NCBI GenBank assembly: GCA_012729785.1
Contig: JAAYCL010000032.1
Location: 1 to 64,000 of the forward strand
DNA: 64,000 nt
Reading direction: 5' to 3'
DNA from: Chlamydiota bacterium
GTDB lineage: Bacteria; Auribacterota; Tritonobacteria; UBA1439
Numbering within the stretch: position 1 is the stretch's first letter; each line of letters starts with the position of its first letter. Below, piece after piece: positions 57,176 through 64,000 of the stretch. The position numbers and the translations under genes were made by a program. The notes beneath the pieces are model-generated. The model made no database searches. It had not been told where the DNA came from and worked only from the letters and a program-made list of their open reading frames with translations.

Positions 57176-58362
57176 GCCCCTGCCGCTTCCCGGAACCACC
57201 CCTTCGTTTTCGCGCAGATCCGGACCAGCCAGAGCATCACGGGCACCTCGATGAGCACCCCGACCACCGTGGCGAGCGCCGCCCCCGAGGAGAGGCCGAA
57301 GAGAAGCGTCGCGGTCGCGATGGCGACCTCGAAGTGGTTCGAGGCCCCGATCATGGCGCTCGGCGCCGCGTCCTCGTAGCCGAGGCGGAGGACCTTCGCC
57401 AGCCCGTAGGTGATCCAGAAGATCAGCATCGTCTGGAGGAAGAGCGGGATGGCGAGCCAGAGGATGGTGAGCGGATTGGCGGTGATGATCCCGCCCTTGA
57501 ACGAGAAGAGGAGGACGAGGGTGGCGAGGAGCGCGATGATGGTGACCGGGGTGAGGACGTGGAGGAACCGCTCCCTGAACCAGTCGATCCCCTTCGCCCT
57601 GACGATCCATCTCCGCGAGTAGTACCCCGCGACCAGGGGCAGCGCCACGTAGATCGCGATCGAGAGGACGAGCGCCTGCCACGGGACAGGGATGCGGCCG
57701 ACGCCGAGGAGGAAACCCCCGAGCGGCCCGTAGAGGACAAGCATCGTGAGCGAGTTGATCGCCACCATCACGAGCGTGTGCCCGTCGTTCCCCCTGGCGA
57801 GGTACCCCCAGACGAGGACCATCGCCGTGCAGGGGGCGATGCCGAGGAGGATGCAGCCGGCGAGGTAGCTCCGCCAGAGCGGCACCTCGAGCATCCTCGC
57901 CCCGTTGTGCAGCACGACCCTGCCCGCCCCGTAGACCGCCCCGAGGTCCAGGTTGAGCCCGAGCGGCATCTTCACGTGGTCCACCGCGTCGGCGCCTATG
58001 AAGCGGATGAACAGGGTCCCCAGGAAGAAGACCGCGATGGCATACATCGTGAACGGCTTGATCGCCCAGTTCGCGAAGAGGGTGAGCGCCACGGGCTTCG
58101 GCGTCCTGCCCGCCTTGATCACCTCCGCGAAGTCGATCTTCACCATGATCGGGTACATCATGAAGAAGAGGCAGATGGCGATGGGGATCGAGACCACCGG
58201 TGCGCCGCCCACGTGGATGGCGAGGCCGTCCAGGAACGTCGCGAGCCCCGGAGCGACCCGCCCGAGTCCGATCCCCGCGAGGATGCAGAGGATGACCCAG
58301 ACGGTCAGGTACCGCTCGAAGAACCCGAGCCCCCGCGCGACCGCTTTCGCCTCCGCGTTCAT
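57172..58362 (-). CDS. acr3: Arsenite efflux permease Acr3
   Basis: A 396-residue permease with ten membrane helices. [17 protein letters not shown] at the start, [16 protein letters not shown], and the conserved Cys in [20 protein letters not shown], plus [14 protein letters not shown] near the end are Acr3 features. It exports As(III) from the cytoplasm. Coupled by ATGA to arsM upstream and to the arsC remnant downstream. Confidence 0.93.
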   Translation of the reverse strand: MNAEAKAVARGLGFFERYLTVWVILCILAGIGLGRVAPGLATFLDGLAIHVGGAPVVSIPIAICLFFMMYPIMVKIDFAEVIKAGRTPKPVALTLFANWAIKPFTMYAIAVFFLGTLFIRFIGADAVDHVKMPLGLNLDLGAVYGAGRVVLHNGARMLEVPLWRSYLAGCILLGIAPCTAMVLVWGYLARGNDGHTLVMVAINSLTMLVLYGPLGGFLLGVGRIPVPWQALVLSIAIYVALPLVAGYYSRRWIVRAKGIDWFRERFLHVLTPVTIIALLATLVLLFSFKGGIITANPLTILWLAIPLFLQTMLIFWITYGLAKVLRLGYEDAAPSAMIGASNHFEVAIATATLLFGLSSGAALATVVGVLIEVPVMLWLVRICAKTKGWFREAAGA

Positions 58363-59246
58363 CGTCCCGCCCTCCCCTTCCGCGCCTCCCTCCTCCCCGG
58401 CTCCGCCTTGACCGCCCTCACCTTGACGCTCAGGACCGACTCCTCCAGCTCCTTGAGCCGCGCGGGGTCCCTCCCGTACGCCTCGACGACCGCCCCGGCC
58501 GTCAGATCGTGCGCCATGTCGCCCATCGGGAAGACCTGCTCGTCGACGACGTCGACCTCCCCGAATCCGGCCGCCCGGACGGCCCCCAGGTACTCGTCCA
58601 CGAGGACCGCCCCCGAGATGCAGCCGACGTAGGCCGAGACGGAGTCCCGTATCTCCTGCGGCAGCTCCCTGCGCAGGACGATGTCGGAGACCACCAGCCG
58701 CCCGCCGGGCTTCAGGACCCTGAAGACCTCCCGGAACACCTTGCGCTTGTCGGGGGAGAGATTGATCACGCAGTTCGAGATGACGACGTCCACGGACGAG
58801 TCCTCGACGGGGAGCTTCTCGATCTCCCCGAGGCGGAACTCGACGTTCGCGAGCTCCCAGCTCTTCGCGTTCCCGCGCGCCTCCTCGATCATCTCGGGCG
58901 TCATGTCCACGCCGATCACCCTCCCCGTCCTCCCCACCCTGAGGGACGCGAGGAAGCAGTCGAAGCCGGCCCCCGAGCCGAGATCAAGGACTGTCTCGCC
59001 CTCCTTCAGGGAGGCGTGCGCGAGCGGGTTCCCGCATCCGAGGCCGAGGTTCGCCCCCTCGGGAACCGCCTTTAGATCCTTTTCCGAGTAACCGATGTTC
59101 GCGCTTATGGACTCGGCCGTGCCCCCCGAACAGCAGGAGGACGAAGGACCGCAGCACGACCCCTTCCCCTTCGCCACCTTGGCGTACCCCTCCCGAACGA
59201 ACCGCCGCATGCGGGCCCCGTCGGAACCGCCGCTCCCCTTCCTCAT
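58359..59246 (-). CDS. arsM: Arsenite S-adenosylmethionine methyltransferase ArsM
   Basis: A 295-residue enzyme that methylates As(III) to volatile or organic forms. SAM site [20 protein letters not shown]; arsenic-binding cysteines in [21 protein letters not shown] and [11 protein letters not shown], the three positions of known ArsM; extra Cys pairs [13 protein letters not shown] at the N-terminus. Product is methylarsenite, which the ArsP-like permease of this operon could export. Confidence 0.92.
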   Translation of the reverse strand: MRKGSGGSDGARMRRFVREGYAKVAKGKGSCCGPSSSCCSGGTAESISANIGYSEKDLKAVPEGANLGLGCGNPLAHASLKEGETVLDLGSGAGFDCFLASLRVGRTGRVIGVDMTPEMIEEARGNAKSWELANVEFRLGEIEKLPVEDSSVDVVISNCVINLSPDKRKVFREVFRVLKPGGRLVVSDIVLRRELPQEIRDSVSAYVGCISGAVLVDEYLGAVRAAGFGEVDVVDEQVFPMGDMAHDLTAGAVVEAYGRDPARLKELEESVLSVKVRAVKAEPGRREARKGRAGR

Positions 59247-59247
59247 C

Positions 59248-59952
59248 TCATCCTCCCTCCCGCCGCTTCTTCTCCGCCATCCGCTCCCGCACCCACTCGA
59301 CCATCGCGCGGCCCTTCCGCATCTGCGCCCGCTCCTCCCCGGTCCTGGGCTCCTTTTCCGGATGCGTGACGCGCCAGCTGATCCTGCCCGTGAGCGGCGG
59401 CTTCCGCAGCGCCCCCGGGTCGAAGAGGCGATAGCCCCGGAACCCCGTCGGCTCCTCCTGGTAGCAGGCCTGCACCGCGCCCCTGACGAGGTCCGCGCCG
59501 CCCTCGTTCAGGAAGTCGATGAGCGTCACCTGCTCCCGGAACCGCTCGATATGCTCCATCGGGATGTTGAAGAGGTAGGGGGTGGGCGATTCCGAGCCGA
59601 TGATCCGCTTCCGCGCGTCCACGCCGTTTTTCAGGAGGGCGGCGACCGCCGCGCCCGTCAGGTGCCCCGGGGACTCGGGGCCGAGCTGGACGAGGTAGCG
59701 GATGTTCGGGTTCGCCGTGATATTGAGGATGACCTTCTCGAGGCCGATGTTCTCCGTCTGGAGCGTCCCGGCGAGGGCGGCGCCCGACTCGACCGCCGTG
59801 CGCACGAGCATCTCGTAGTCGGGGGGCGTCTCCTCCCGCCTGCGGTTGAGGATGACGCAGACGGCGACGGGGGAATAGTCGTTCCCGCGGAGGTAGCACC
59901 CCTCCTCGGGCGGGTACTCCGGCGACGGCTCGGCCTTGTGCGGATCAGTCAT
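59248..59952 (-). CDS. MtrA-like corrinoid protein (tetrahydromethanopterin S-methyltransferase subunit A homolog)
   Basis: A 234-residue soluble protein. SGAALAGTLQTENIGLEKVI, LNITANPNIRYLVQLGPESP, GHLTGAAVAALLKNGVDARK and RIIGSESPTPYL match MtrA, the corrinoid-carrying subunit of the methanogen methyltransferase. The His of GHLTG (His97) corresponds to the residue that ligates cobalt in MtrA. No membrane anchor and no other mtr genes are present. It lies between a small secreted-protein gene (ATGA overlap) and arsM (one base gap). A role as corrinoid methyl carrier in arsenic methylation is inferred. Confidence 0.8.
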   Translation of the reverse strand: MTDPHKAEPSPEYPPEEGCYLRGNDYSPVAVCVILNRRREETPPDYEMLVRTAVESGAALAGTLQTENIGLEKVILNITANPNIRYLVQLGPESPGHLTGAAVAALLKNGVDARKRIIGSESPTPYLFNIPMEHIERFREQVTLIDFLNEGGADLVRGAVQACYQEEPTGFRGYRLFDPGALRKPPLTGRISWRVTHPEKEPRTGEERAQMRKGRAMVEWVRERMAEKKRREGG

Positions 59953-60257
59953 GCGCCACTCCCCCCCCCGGCTGGCGCTTTCGTTTCTTCCGGGCCGGGG
60001 CGGGGGCTCTTCCCCCCGCCGGGCGGCGTCCCCGGGGGGCTCTGCGTCCTCTCTCCCGGCGGAGGATGTGACCGATCGCATATCCCGTCCTTGTCCGTGT
60101 CGACATACAGCCCGCACGCCCCCGGGGCCGGACCGTCCGACGTGCCCCGCGGGCACTGGTTCCAGTGCCCGCGGACGGGTGCGCCCGTGGCGGCGAGCAC
60201 GAGGACCGCGAGGAGCCAGCGCCACGGGTGCGCCTTCAGGTAAACCGTTGCGCACAT
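59949..60257 (-). CDS. Small secreted protein with DTDKDGICD motif
   Basis: A 102-residue protein with a hydrophobic signal region (PWRWLLAVLVLAATGAPVRG) and the motif CGLYVDTDKDGICDRS, which resembles calcium-binding thrombospondin-type-3/EF-loop repeats and the linkers of 4Fe-4S membrane proteins, followed by a Pro/Gly-rich tail. AAGGAGG supports the start. Coupled to the mtrA-like gene. Confidence 0.65.
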   Translation of the reverse strand: MCATVYLKAHPWRWLLAVLVLAATGAPVRGHWNQCPRGTSDGPAPGACGLYVDTDKDGICDRSHPPPGERTQSPPGTPPGGGKSPRPGPEETKAPAGGGSGA

Positions 60258-60331
60258 CGCACACCTCCTTCATCGCCCGCCGGGCTTGTCCGGTGGAGGG
60301 TTCATATCCGCCGGGCCGGTCGGGCCCCGCG

Positions 60332-61030
60332 TCACGCCGTGAGGATGAGGTAGACCCCCCCGAGGATGACGAGGACGCCGCAGATCTTCCTGAGGATCAC
60401 CGCCCCGCCCGAGCGCTCGTTCCAGTTCAGGTAGTGCTGGACTGACTCGGTGAAGGTGCCCGCGAGCACGATCACCGCGCAGTGCCCGACGCCGTAGGCG
60501 AGGAGGAGCAGGATTCCGTACCAGAGGCGCGTCTCGGCGAGGCGGAACGTCACCGCGAGCATCGGGGCCATATAGGCGAAGGTGCACGGCCCCAGCGCGA
60601 CGCCGAACAGGAGCCCCAGGATGAAGGCGGCGAGGGCCCCGCGGCGCCGCATCCCGACCTGCCCCGGCCCGGACCACGGCATCGGGACGAGCCCGAGCAG
60701 GTGGAGCCCGACGACGATGAAGATGGCCGCGACGAGGTACGTCCCGTACGCCCCGATGTCGCCCAGCATCCTCCCGGCGGCCGCCGTAAGGACCCCGACC
60801 GCGGCGATGGTGAGCAGGATGCCCGTGGCGAAGAGCGTCGAGATCCAGAACGCCCTCCGCGTGGAGATCCGTCCCTGCTCGTCGACGAACCCCACGATGA
60901 GCGGGATGCTCGCGAGGTGGCAGGGGCTCAGGAGGATCGAGAGCAGGCCCCAGGCGAACGAGGCCGCAAGCGCCACGGACGCCGCCCCCTCGACCGCGTG
61001 CGTCAGGGAGATGAATACGCTCTCGAGCAT
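60332..61030 (-). CDS. ccdA: Cytochrome c biogenesis-type thiol-disulfide transporter CcdA
   Basis: A 232-residue six-helix protein with redox cysteines in LLSPCHLASIPLIVGF and ALGPCTFAYMAPMLA, the CcdA pattern. It carries reducing equivalents from cytoplasmic thioredoxin across the membrane. Here it follows an exported thioredoxin gene in the arsenic operon and probably keeps it reduced. Confidence 0.92.
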   Translation of the reverse strand: MLESVFISLTHAVEGAASVALAASFAWGLLSILLSPCHLASIPLIVGFVDEQGRISTRRAFWISTLFATGILLTIAAVGVLTAAAGRMLGDIGAYGTYLVAAIFIVVGLHLLGLVPMPWSGPGQVGMRRRGALAAFILGLLFGVALGPCTFAYMAPMLAVTFRLAETRLWYGILLLLAYGVGHCAVIVLAGTFTESVQHYLNWNERSGGAVILRKICGVLVILGGVYLILTA

Positions 61031-61049
61031 CCGTCTCCTCCCAGGACAG

Positions 61050-61475
61050 TCACTTCAGTTCGACGCCGAGCTTCCTCCACTGCGCGAGGATGTCGTCCCT
61101 CGACATGAACCCCTCGTGCCGGACGAGCTCCGTGCCGGAGGCGTCCAGAAAAACCTGCGTCGGGATGAGTCGGACGCCGTACTGCCGGGCGGCGTCCCGG
61201 TTGTCCCCGACGTCGATGAACTCCACGTCGAGGCGCCCCGCGTACTCCTTCTTCAGCTCGGCAAGGATCGGCGCCATTCTTTTGCACGGGATGCAGAACG
61301 TCCGCCCGAGGTCCACGAGCTTCGGCACGCCGCACGGGGCCTCCGACGCGGGGGTGGGCGTCGCGCCGACGTCCGCCGCGGGGGCACGACAGCATCCCCC
61401 GTCGGCGTACTGCCGTGCGGCCATGAGCGACGCGACACCGACGAGCGCCGCGAGTAAAAGCATCTTCTCCATCAT
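61050..61475 (-). CDS. Exported thioredoxin-like protein
   Basis: A 141-residue protein with an N-terminal hydrophobic helix, then VDLGRTFCIPCKRMAPILAE (CxxC about 61-64) and YGVRLIPTQVFLDASG (cis-Pro). ATGA overlap with the ArsP-like gene upstream. Its extra Cys (GGCCRAP, APCGVP) may be metal- or arsenic-binding. Presumed partner of CcdA. Confidence 0.88.
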   Translation of the reverse strand: MMEKMLLLAALVGVASLMAARQYADGGCCRAPAADVGATPTPASEAPCGVPKLVDLGRTFCIPCKRMAPILAELKKEYAGRLDVEFIDVGDNRDAARQYGVRLIPTQVFLDASGTELVRHEGFMSRDDILAQWRKLGVELK

Positions 61476-62773
61476 CCGATTCTCCCGTAGAGCATCCCGA
61501 CAACCGTGGACATCGCCACCACCAGGAGCACGAAGACCGCCGTCTTCTTCACCCCCAGCACGCTCCGTATGACGAGGATGCTCGGGATGGAGAGCGCCGG
61601 GCCGGCGAGCAGGAGCGCCAGCGAGGGCCCCTTCGCCATCCCCAGCTTCTGGAGGGCCTGGACGATGGGGATCTCCGTGAGCGTCGCGAAGTACCAGCAC
61701 GCCCCGATGGACGAGGCGACGAGGTTCGAGACGACCCCGTTGTCCCCGACGAGGCCCGCCACCGCCCGCTCAGGCACGAGCGCCGAGACGAAGCCCGTGA
61801 CGAAGACGCCTCCGAACAGGAGCGGCACGATCAGCTTTGAGAAGACCCAGGTCTGCGCCATCCACTCGCCGAACTCCGCCCGCGTGAACCAGGCGAGGCA
61901 CATCGCCCCGACCGCGAGCCCCATCAGGGCCGCGAGCCGCCAGCGGACCCGGTGGACCTTGACGGTGAAGCTCTCCTCCTGCGAGATCGAGCGGATATCC
62001 TCCCGCTTGAGCTCCAGATGCTCTCCCGCCTCGCCGTTCTTGAAGACCTGGAAGTTCACGACGTCGCGCGTGTCGTACCGGATGTTCCCCTTGAGCTCCC
62101 GGCCGTCGTGCATCACGACGGTGAAGTTGCCGGGCGTGGCCCAGTCCGAGAAGACGAGGAAGAGCACCATGCAGAGGAAGAAGAGGGAGGTCTTCCAGAG
62201 GGGGCGCGCGGAGGGGTGCTCGACGAGGGCGAACCCCTCCGCCCTGCGCGTCTCGCCCCGGCGGAAGATGACCGCCATCAGGAGGCCGATGACCACGGCG
62301 AAGACCACGGACCCCGCGACGCGCCAGACGCCGAGCTCGAAGCCGAGCACGCGCGCCGAGAGGAAGATCGCCATCACGTTGATCGCCGGGCCCGAGTAGA
62401 GGAAGGCGCAGGCGGGCCCCAGGCCCGCCCCCATCGTGTAGATCCCCGCGAACATCGGGAGCACGCTGCACGAGCAGACCGCCAGGATGCACCCCGAGAC
62501 GGAGGCGACGCCGTAGGCGACCGCCTTGTTCGAGCGGGGGCCGAGGTGCTTCAGGACGGCGGCCTGCGACAGGAACGCCGCGATCGCCCCCGCGATGAAC
62601 ATCGCCGGGACGACGCACGGGAGCGTGTGGTTGCGCGCGTACCACTGGAGGAGGCGGAACGCCTCCGTCAAGGCGGCGTCGAACCTCGGGCTCCCGAGCG
62701 GCACGAAGTACGCGAATACGAACACCCCGGCGAGCAGGGCGAATGTGCCCGCCTCCCTGCGGTTCACGGTCAT
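61472..62773 (-). CDS. ArsP/YraQ-like (DUF318) permease, likely organoarsenical efflux
   Basis: A 433-residue permease. SGCILAVCSCSVLPMFAGIY and YSGPAINVMAIFLSARVLGF early, then GACWYFATLTEIPIVQALQK and LLLAGPALSIPSILVIRSVL, fit the DUF318/ArsP family, with its two cysteines in CSCS. Between the halves (about 210-270) is a soluble beta-rich insert, HDGRELKGNIRYDTRDVVNF, not typical of ArsP. ArsP exports methylarsenite, matching arsM in the same operon. Confidence 0.82.
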   Translation of the reverse strand: MTVNRREAGTFALLAGVFVFAYFVPLGSPRFDAALTEAFRLLQWYARNHTLPCVVPAMFIAGAIAAFLSQAAVLKHLGPRSNKAVAYGVASVSGCILAVCSCSVLPMFAGIYTMGAGLGPACAFLYSGPAINVMAIFLSARVLGFELGVWRVAGSVVFAVVIGLLMAVIFRRGETRRAEGFALVEHPSARPLWKTSLFFLCMVLFLVFSDWATPGNFTVVMHDGRELKGNIRYDTRDVVNFQVFKNGEAGEHLELKREDIRSISQEESFTVKVHRVRWRLAALMGLAVGAMCLAWFTRAEFGEWMAQTWVFSKLIVPLLFGGVFVTGFVSALVPERAVAGLVGDNGVVSNLVASSIGACWYFATLTEIPIVQALQKLGMAKGPSLALLLAGPALSIPSILVIRSVLGVKKTAVFVLLVVAMSTVVGMLYGRIG

Positions 62774-62792
62774 CGGTTTTCCTCCTTCGAGC

Positions 62793-63029
62793 TCACCCCC
62801 CCGGGAACAACCTCTTGATCTCCTCCGCCCCCGGCACCTTCCCCGCGCTCCTCACGACGCCGTCGACGGCGAGGGCGGGCGTGATCATCACCCCCCGCTT
62901 CACGATCTCCGTGAGCTCCGTCACCTTGACGATCTCCGCCTGCACGCCCGCCTCCCGCACCGCCTGCTCGGCGTTGGCGAGGAGCTGCGCGCACTTCGGG
63001 CACCCGGTGCCGAGGATCTCGATCTTCAT
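62793..63029 (-). CDS. Small thioredoxin/glutaredoxin-like protein (TM0996/MTH895 type)
   Basis: A 78-residue protein: IEILGTGCPKCAQLLANAEQ (CxxC at 10-13), EIVKVTELTEIVKRGVMITP and ALAVDGVVRSAGKVPGAEEI, the redox-active disulfide protein 2 family. Likely a cytoplasmic redox carrier for the operon. GGAGG supports the start at 63029. Confidence 0.86.
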   Translation of the reverse strand: MKIEILGTGCPKCAQLLANAEQAVREAGVQAEIVKVTELTEIVKRGVMITPALAVDGVVRSAGKVPGAEEIKRLFPGG

Positions 63030-63052
63030 GACGGCCTCCATAGATGTATCGT

Positions 63053-63069
63053 TATGCCGCTATATGCCG
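63053..63069. promoter_or_regulatory. Repeated TATGCCG pair between arsR and the redox gene
   Basis: TATGCCG occurs at 63053-63059 and 63063-63069, exactly 10 bp apart, in an AT-rich intergenic stretch. It could be a second ArsR site or a promoter element for the rest of the operon. Confidence 0.35.
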
Positions 63070-63088
63070 AACGAAAAATATATGTCGC

Positions 63089-63442
63089 CTATCTCCTCGG
63101 ACACAGAACCTCCCTGCGCGCGGCGCGGAGCTTTTCTCGGTCGTCTGCGATCTGGGGATCCTCGTTTCCCCACCGCCCCAGTGTTGCGAGCAGCGTATCG
63201 CCCGCCTCGCTCATCCCGCGCGACAGCGAGTAGATCGTCCACTGCCCGTTCTTCACGTCCTGGACGAACCCCGCATTCCGAAGGATCGAAAGGTGGCGGG
63301 AGACGCTCGACTGCGCGATCCCCATCACATGCGTGATCTCGCAGACGCAGAGCGGCCGCACCTCGAGCATCTTGAGGATGCGGAGGCGGTTCCGGTCGGC
63401 GAAGGCCTTGAACTTCCTCTCGATTTCTCTCATTGCCGTCAT
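63089..63442 (-). CDS. arsR: ArsR-family arsenic-responsive repressor
   Basis: A 117-residue winged-helix protein: FKAFADRNRLRILKMLEVRP, then LCVCEITHVMGIAQSSVSRH (the LCVC As(III)-binding cysteines in the recognition region) and LSILRNAGFVQDVKNGQWTI. First gene of the arsenic operon and its likely autorepressor. A start nine bases later is possible. Confidence 0.92.
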   Translation of the reverse strand: MTAMREIERKFKAFADRNRLRILKMLEVRPLCVCEITHVMGIAQSSVSRHLSILRNAGFVQDVKNGQWTIYSLSRGMSEAGDTLLATLGRWGNEDPQIADDREKLRAARREVLCPRR

Positions 63443-63453
63443 ATCGCCATATC

Positions 63454-63469
63454 CATATCTTTCTATATG
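63454..63469. promoter_or_regulatory. Candidate ArsR operator upstream of arsR
   Basis: Inverted repeat CATAT-CTTTCT-ATATG, with another CATATC just beside it, immediately before the arsR start. ArsR/SmtB proteins commonly bind AT-rich dyads of this size. Confidence 0.5.
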
Positions 63470-63560
63470 ATCCCACACCCGACACTCGGTGTCAATACCC
63501 GCGTGAGATATTTTTTGCCGCAGGGCTGACGTGCGTCTGCCTTCACCCCGGCACAATCCC

Positions 63561-63582
63561 AGGACAGACTTACGTCTGCCCT
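63561..63582. repeat. Hairpin repeat related to 4570-4599
   Basis: AGGACAGAC (63561-63569) pairs with GTCTGCCCT (63574-63582) around TTAC. Read on the minus strand it gives GGCAGACGTAAGTCTGTC, which matches GGCACACGTAAGTGTGCC at 4576-4593 with one stem pair swapped C-G to G-C and the loop GTAA kept. Confidence 0.6.
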
Positions 63583-63619
63583 ACGAAAAGAGGTGTGAGG
63601 CGGAGGGGGAACGTGGGGA

Positions 63620-64000
63620 TCAGCCCTTCTTCTCCTTGAGCAGCTCCCGCGGCGCGCAGGGGGCGAGGCCGAGCGACGCCACGACAAGGTCGGCGATGCC
63701 GCGCCACTTCGCGCTCACGAGCCGGTAGTTGTGCGGGTCCACGATGCTGTCGCGGGTGAGGATATAGCAGAGGCTGATGTTCTCGTCGCCGTACCTCGGG
63801 TGCCCGATCACGAGCCCCTCCCACGGGACGCCGACGGAGAGGACGAACTCGTCGTCGCTCTTGACCTGCGACAGGAGGCAGCCGTCCCGCACGCGGGAAA
63901 GCTTCCCGTCCTCCGCGCGGTAGATCCCGGCGGTGAGTCCGCCGCGGGCGGCGAAGGTCCCCTTCCCCCTCGTGTAGAGCGTGAGCGCCGAGCCCCTGAT
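63620..64000 (-). CDS. Hypothetical protein, 5' end outside window
   Basis: The C-terminal 126 residues of a protein whose start lies beyond the right edge. It reads LTLYTRGKGTFAARGGLTAG, VKSDDEFVLSVGVPWEGLVI, CYILTRDSIVDPHNYRLVSA, ending APRELLKEKKG. The sequence suggests beta strands, but no family was recognised. A GTG at 63892 lies inside the open frame and need not be the true start. Confidence 0.55.
   Translation of the reverse strand: MRGSALTLYTRGKGTFAARGGLTAGIYRAEDGKLSRVRDGCLLSQVKSDDEFVLSVGVPWEGLVIGHPRYGDENISLCYILTRDSIVDPHNYRLVSAKWRGIADLVVASLGLAPCAPRELLKEKKG

Noticed and set aside
1-64000. CRISPR array, rRNA, prophage or intact insertion sequence
   Set aside because: No regularly spaced direct repeats, rRNA sequence, transposase or phage structural gene was seen.

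Overview
The window is GC-rich, densely packed bacterial chromosome. Operons are tight and use many 4-bp ATGA or GTGA overlaps. The content is that of an anaerobe: ferredoxin-domain MinD ATPases, NifX-type cofactor proteins, radical SAM enzymes, FeoAB, a molybdenum hydroxylase, and lipoproteins pointing to an outer membrane or double envelope. Several families are better known from archaea (DUF2099/methanogenesis marker 8, an MtrA-like corrinoid protein, a Tes-like lipid radical SAM enzyme, archaeal-type inositol-phosphate synthase). No rRNA or taxonomic marker allows placement; an uncultured lineage near the PVC/Omnitrophota/Auribacterota part of the tree is only a guess.

Layout. 0-4.5 kb: end of a DUF486 membrane protein, a secreted metallo-beta-lactamase-fold lipoprotein and a Ste24-type protease. 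3.2-12.0 kb (minus strand): a molybdenum hydroxylase cluster of the ssnA type, with ssnA, a dihydropyrimidine-dehydrogenase-like fusion, FAD, 2Fe-2S and molybdopterin subunits, a MoaD-like carrier, and a MobA-like nucleotidyltransferase whose frame continues past a TAA into an XdhC-like segment. Two related palindromic repeats interrupt this region. 12.2-14.2 kb: upp and ino1. 14.2-18.5 kb: a large sensor kinase with two stand-alone receivers, divergent from a CDP-alcohol phosphatidyltransferase across a symmetric promoter. 19.3-22 kb: two radical SAM genes, one Tes-like. 22-24.3 kb: a repeat-tailed secreted protein and a membrane-fused spermidine synthase.

24.5-36.7 kb (plus strand): the most distinctive block, resembling the orange-protein (ORP) complex genes of Desulfovibrio. 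It has a DUF134 regulator, four NifX-type proteins or domains, two ferredoxin-MinD ATPases plus the remnant of a third, a NifU-Mrp-NifX fusion, a DUF364 protein, zinc-ribbon and radical SAM proteins, DUF2099, a sigma-54 activator and a matching -24/-12 promoter. 36.9-43.2 kb: a cysteine-desulfidase/methyltransferase fusion, an ABC transporter, a His-tailed protein and FeoAB. 43.3-56.1 kb: mixed housekeeping (tRNA-Val, TPR lipoprotein, EF-P, dodecin, Ddl, lipoproteins, and the rpsP-khpA-trmD-rplS-yraN block without rimM).

57-63.5 kb (minus strand): an arsenic operon starting at arsR, with a glutaredoxin-like protein, an ArsP-like permease, thioredoxin, CcdA, a small secreted protein, an MtrA-like corrinoid protein, ArsM, Acr3 and a broken arsC. 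It suggests methylation and export of organoarsenicals, with thiol-redox support. The window also carries gene remnants (livF, arsC, minD, xdhC) and at least three kinds of dispersed palindromic repeat.
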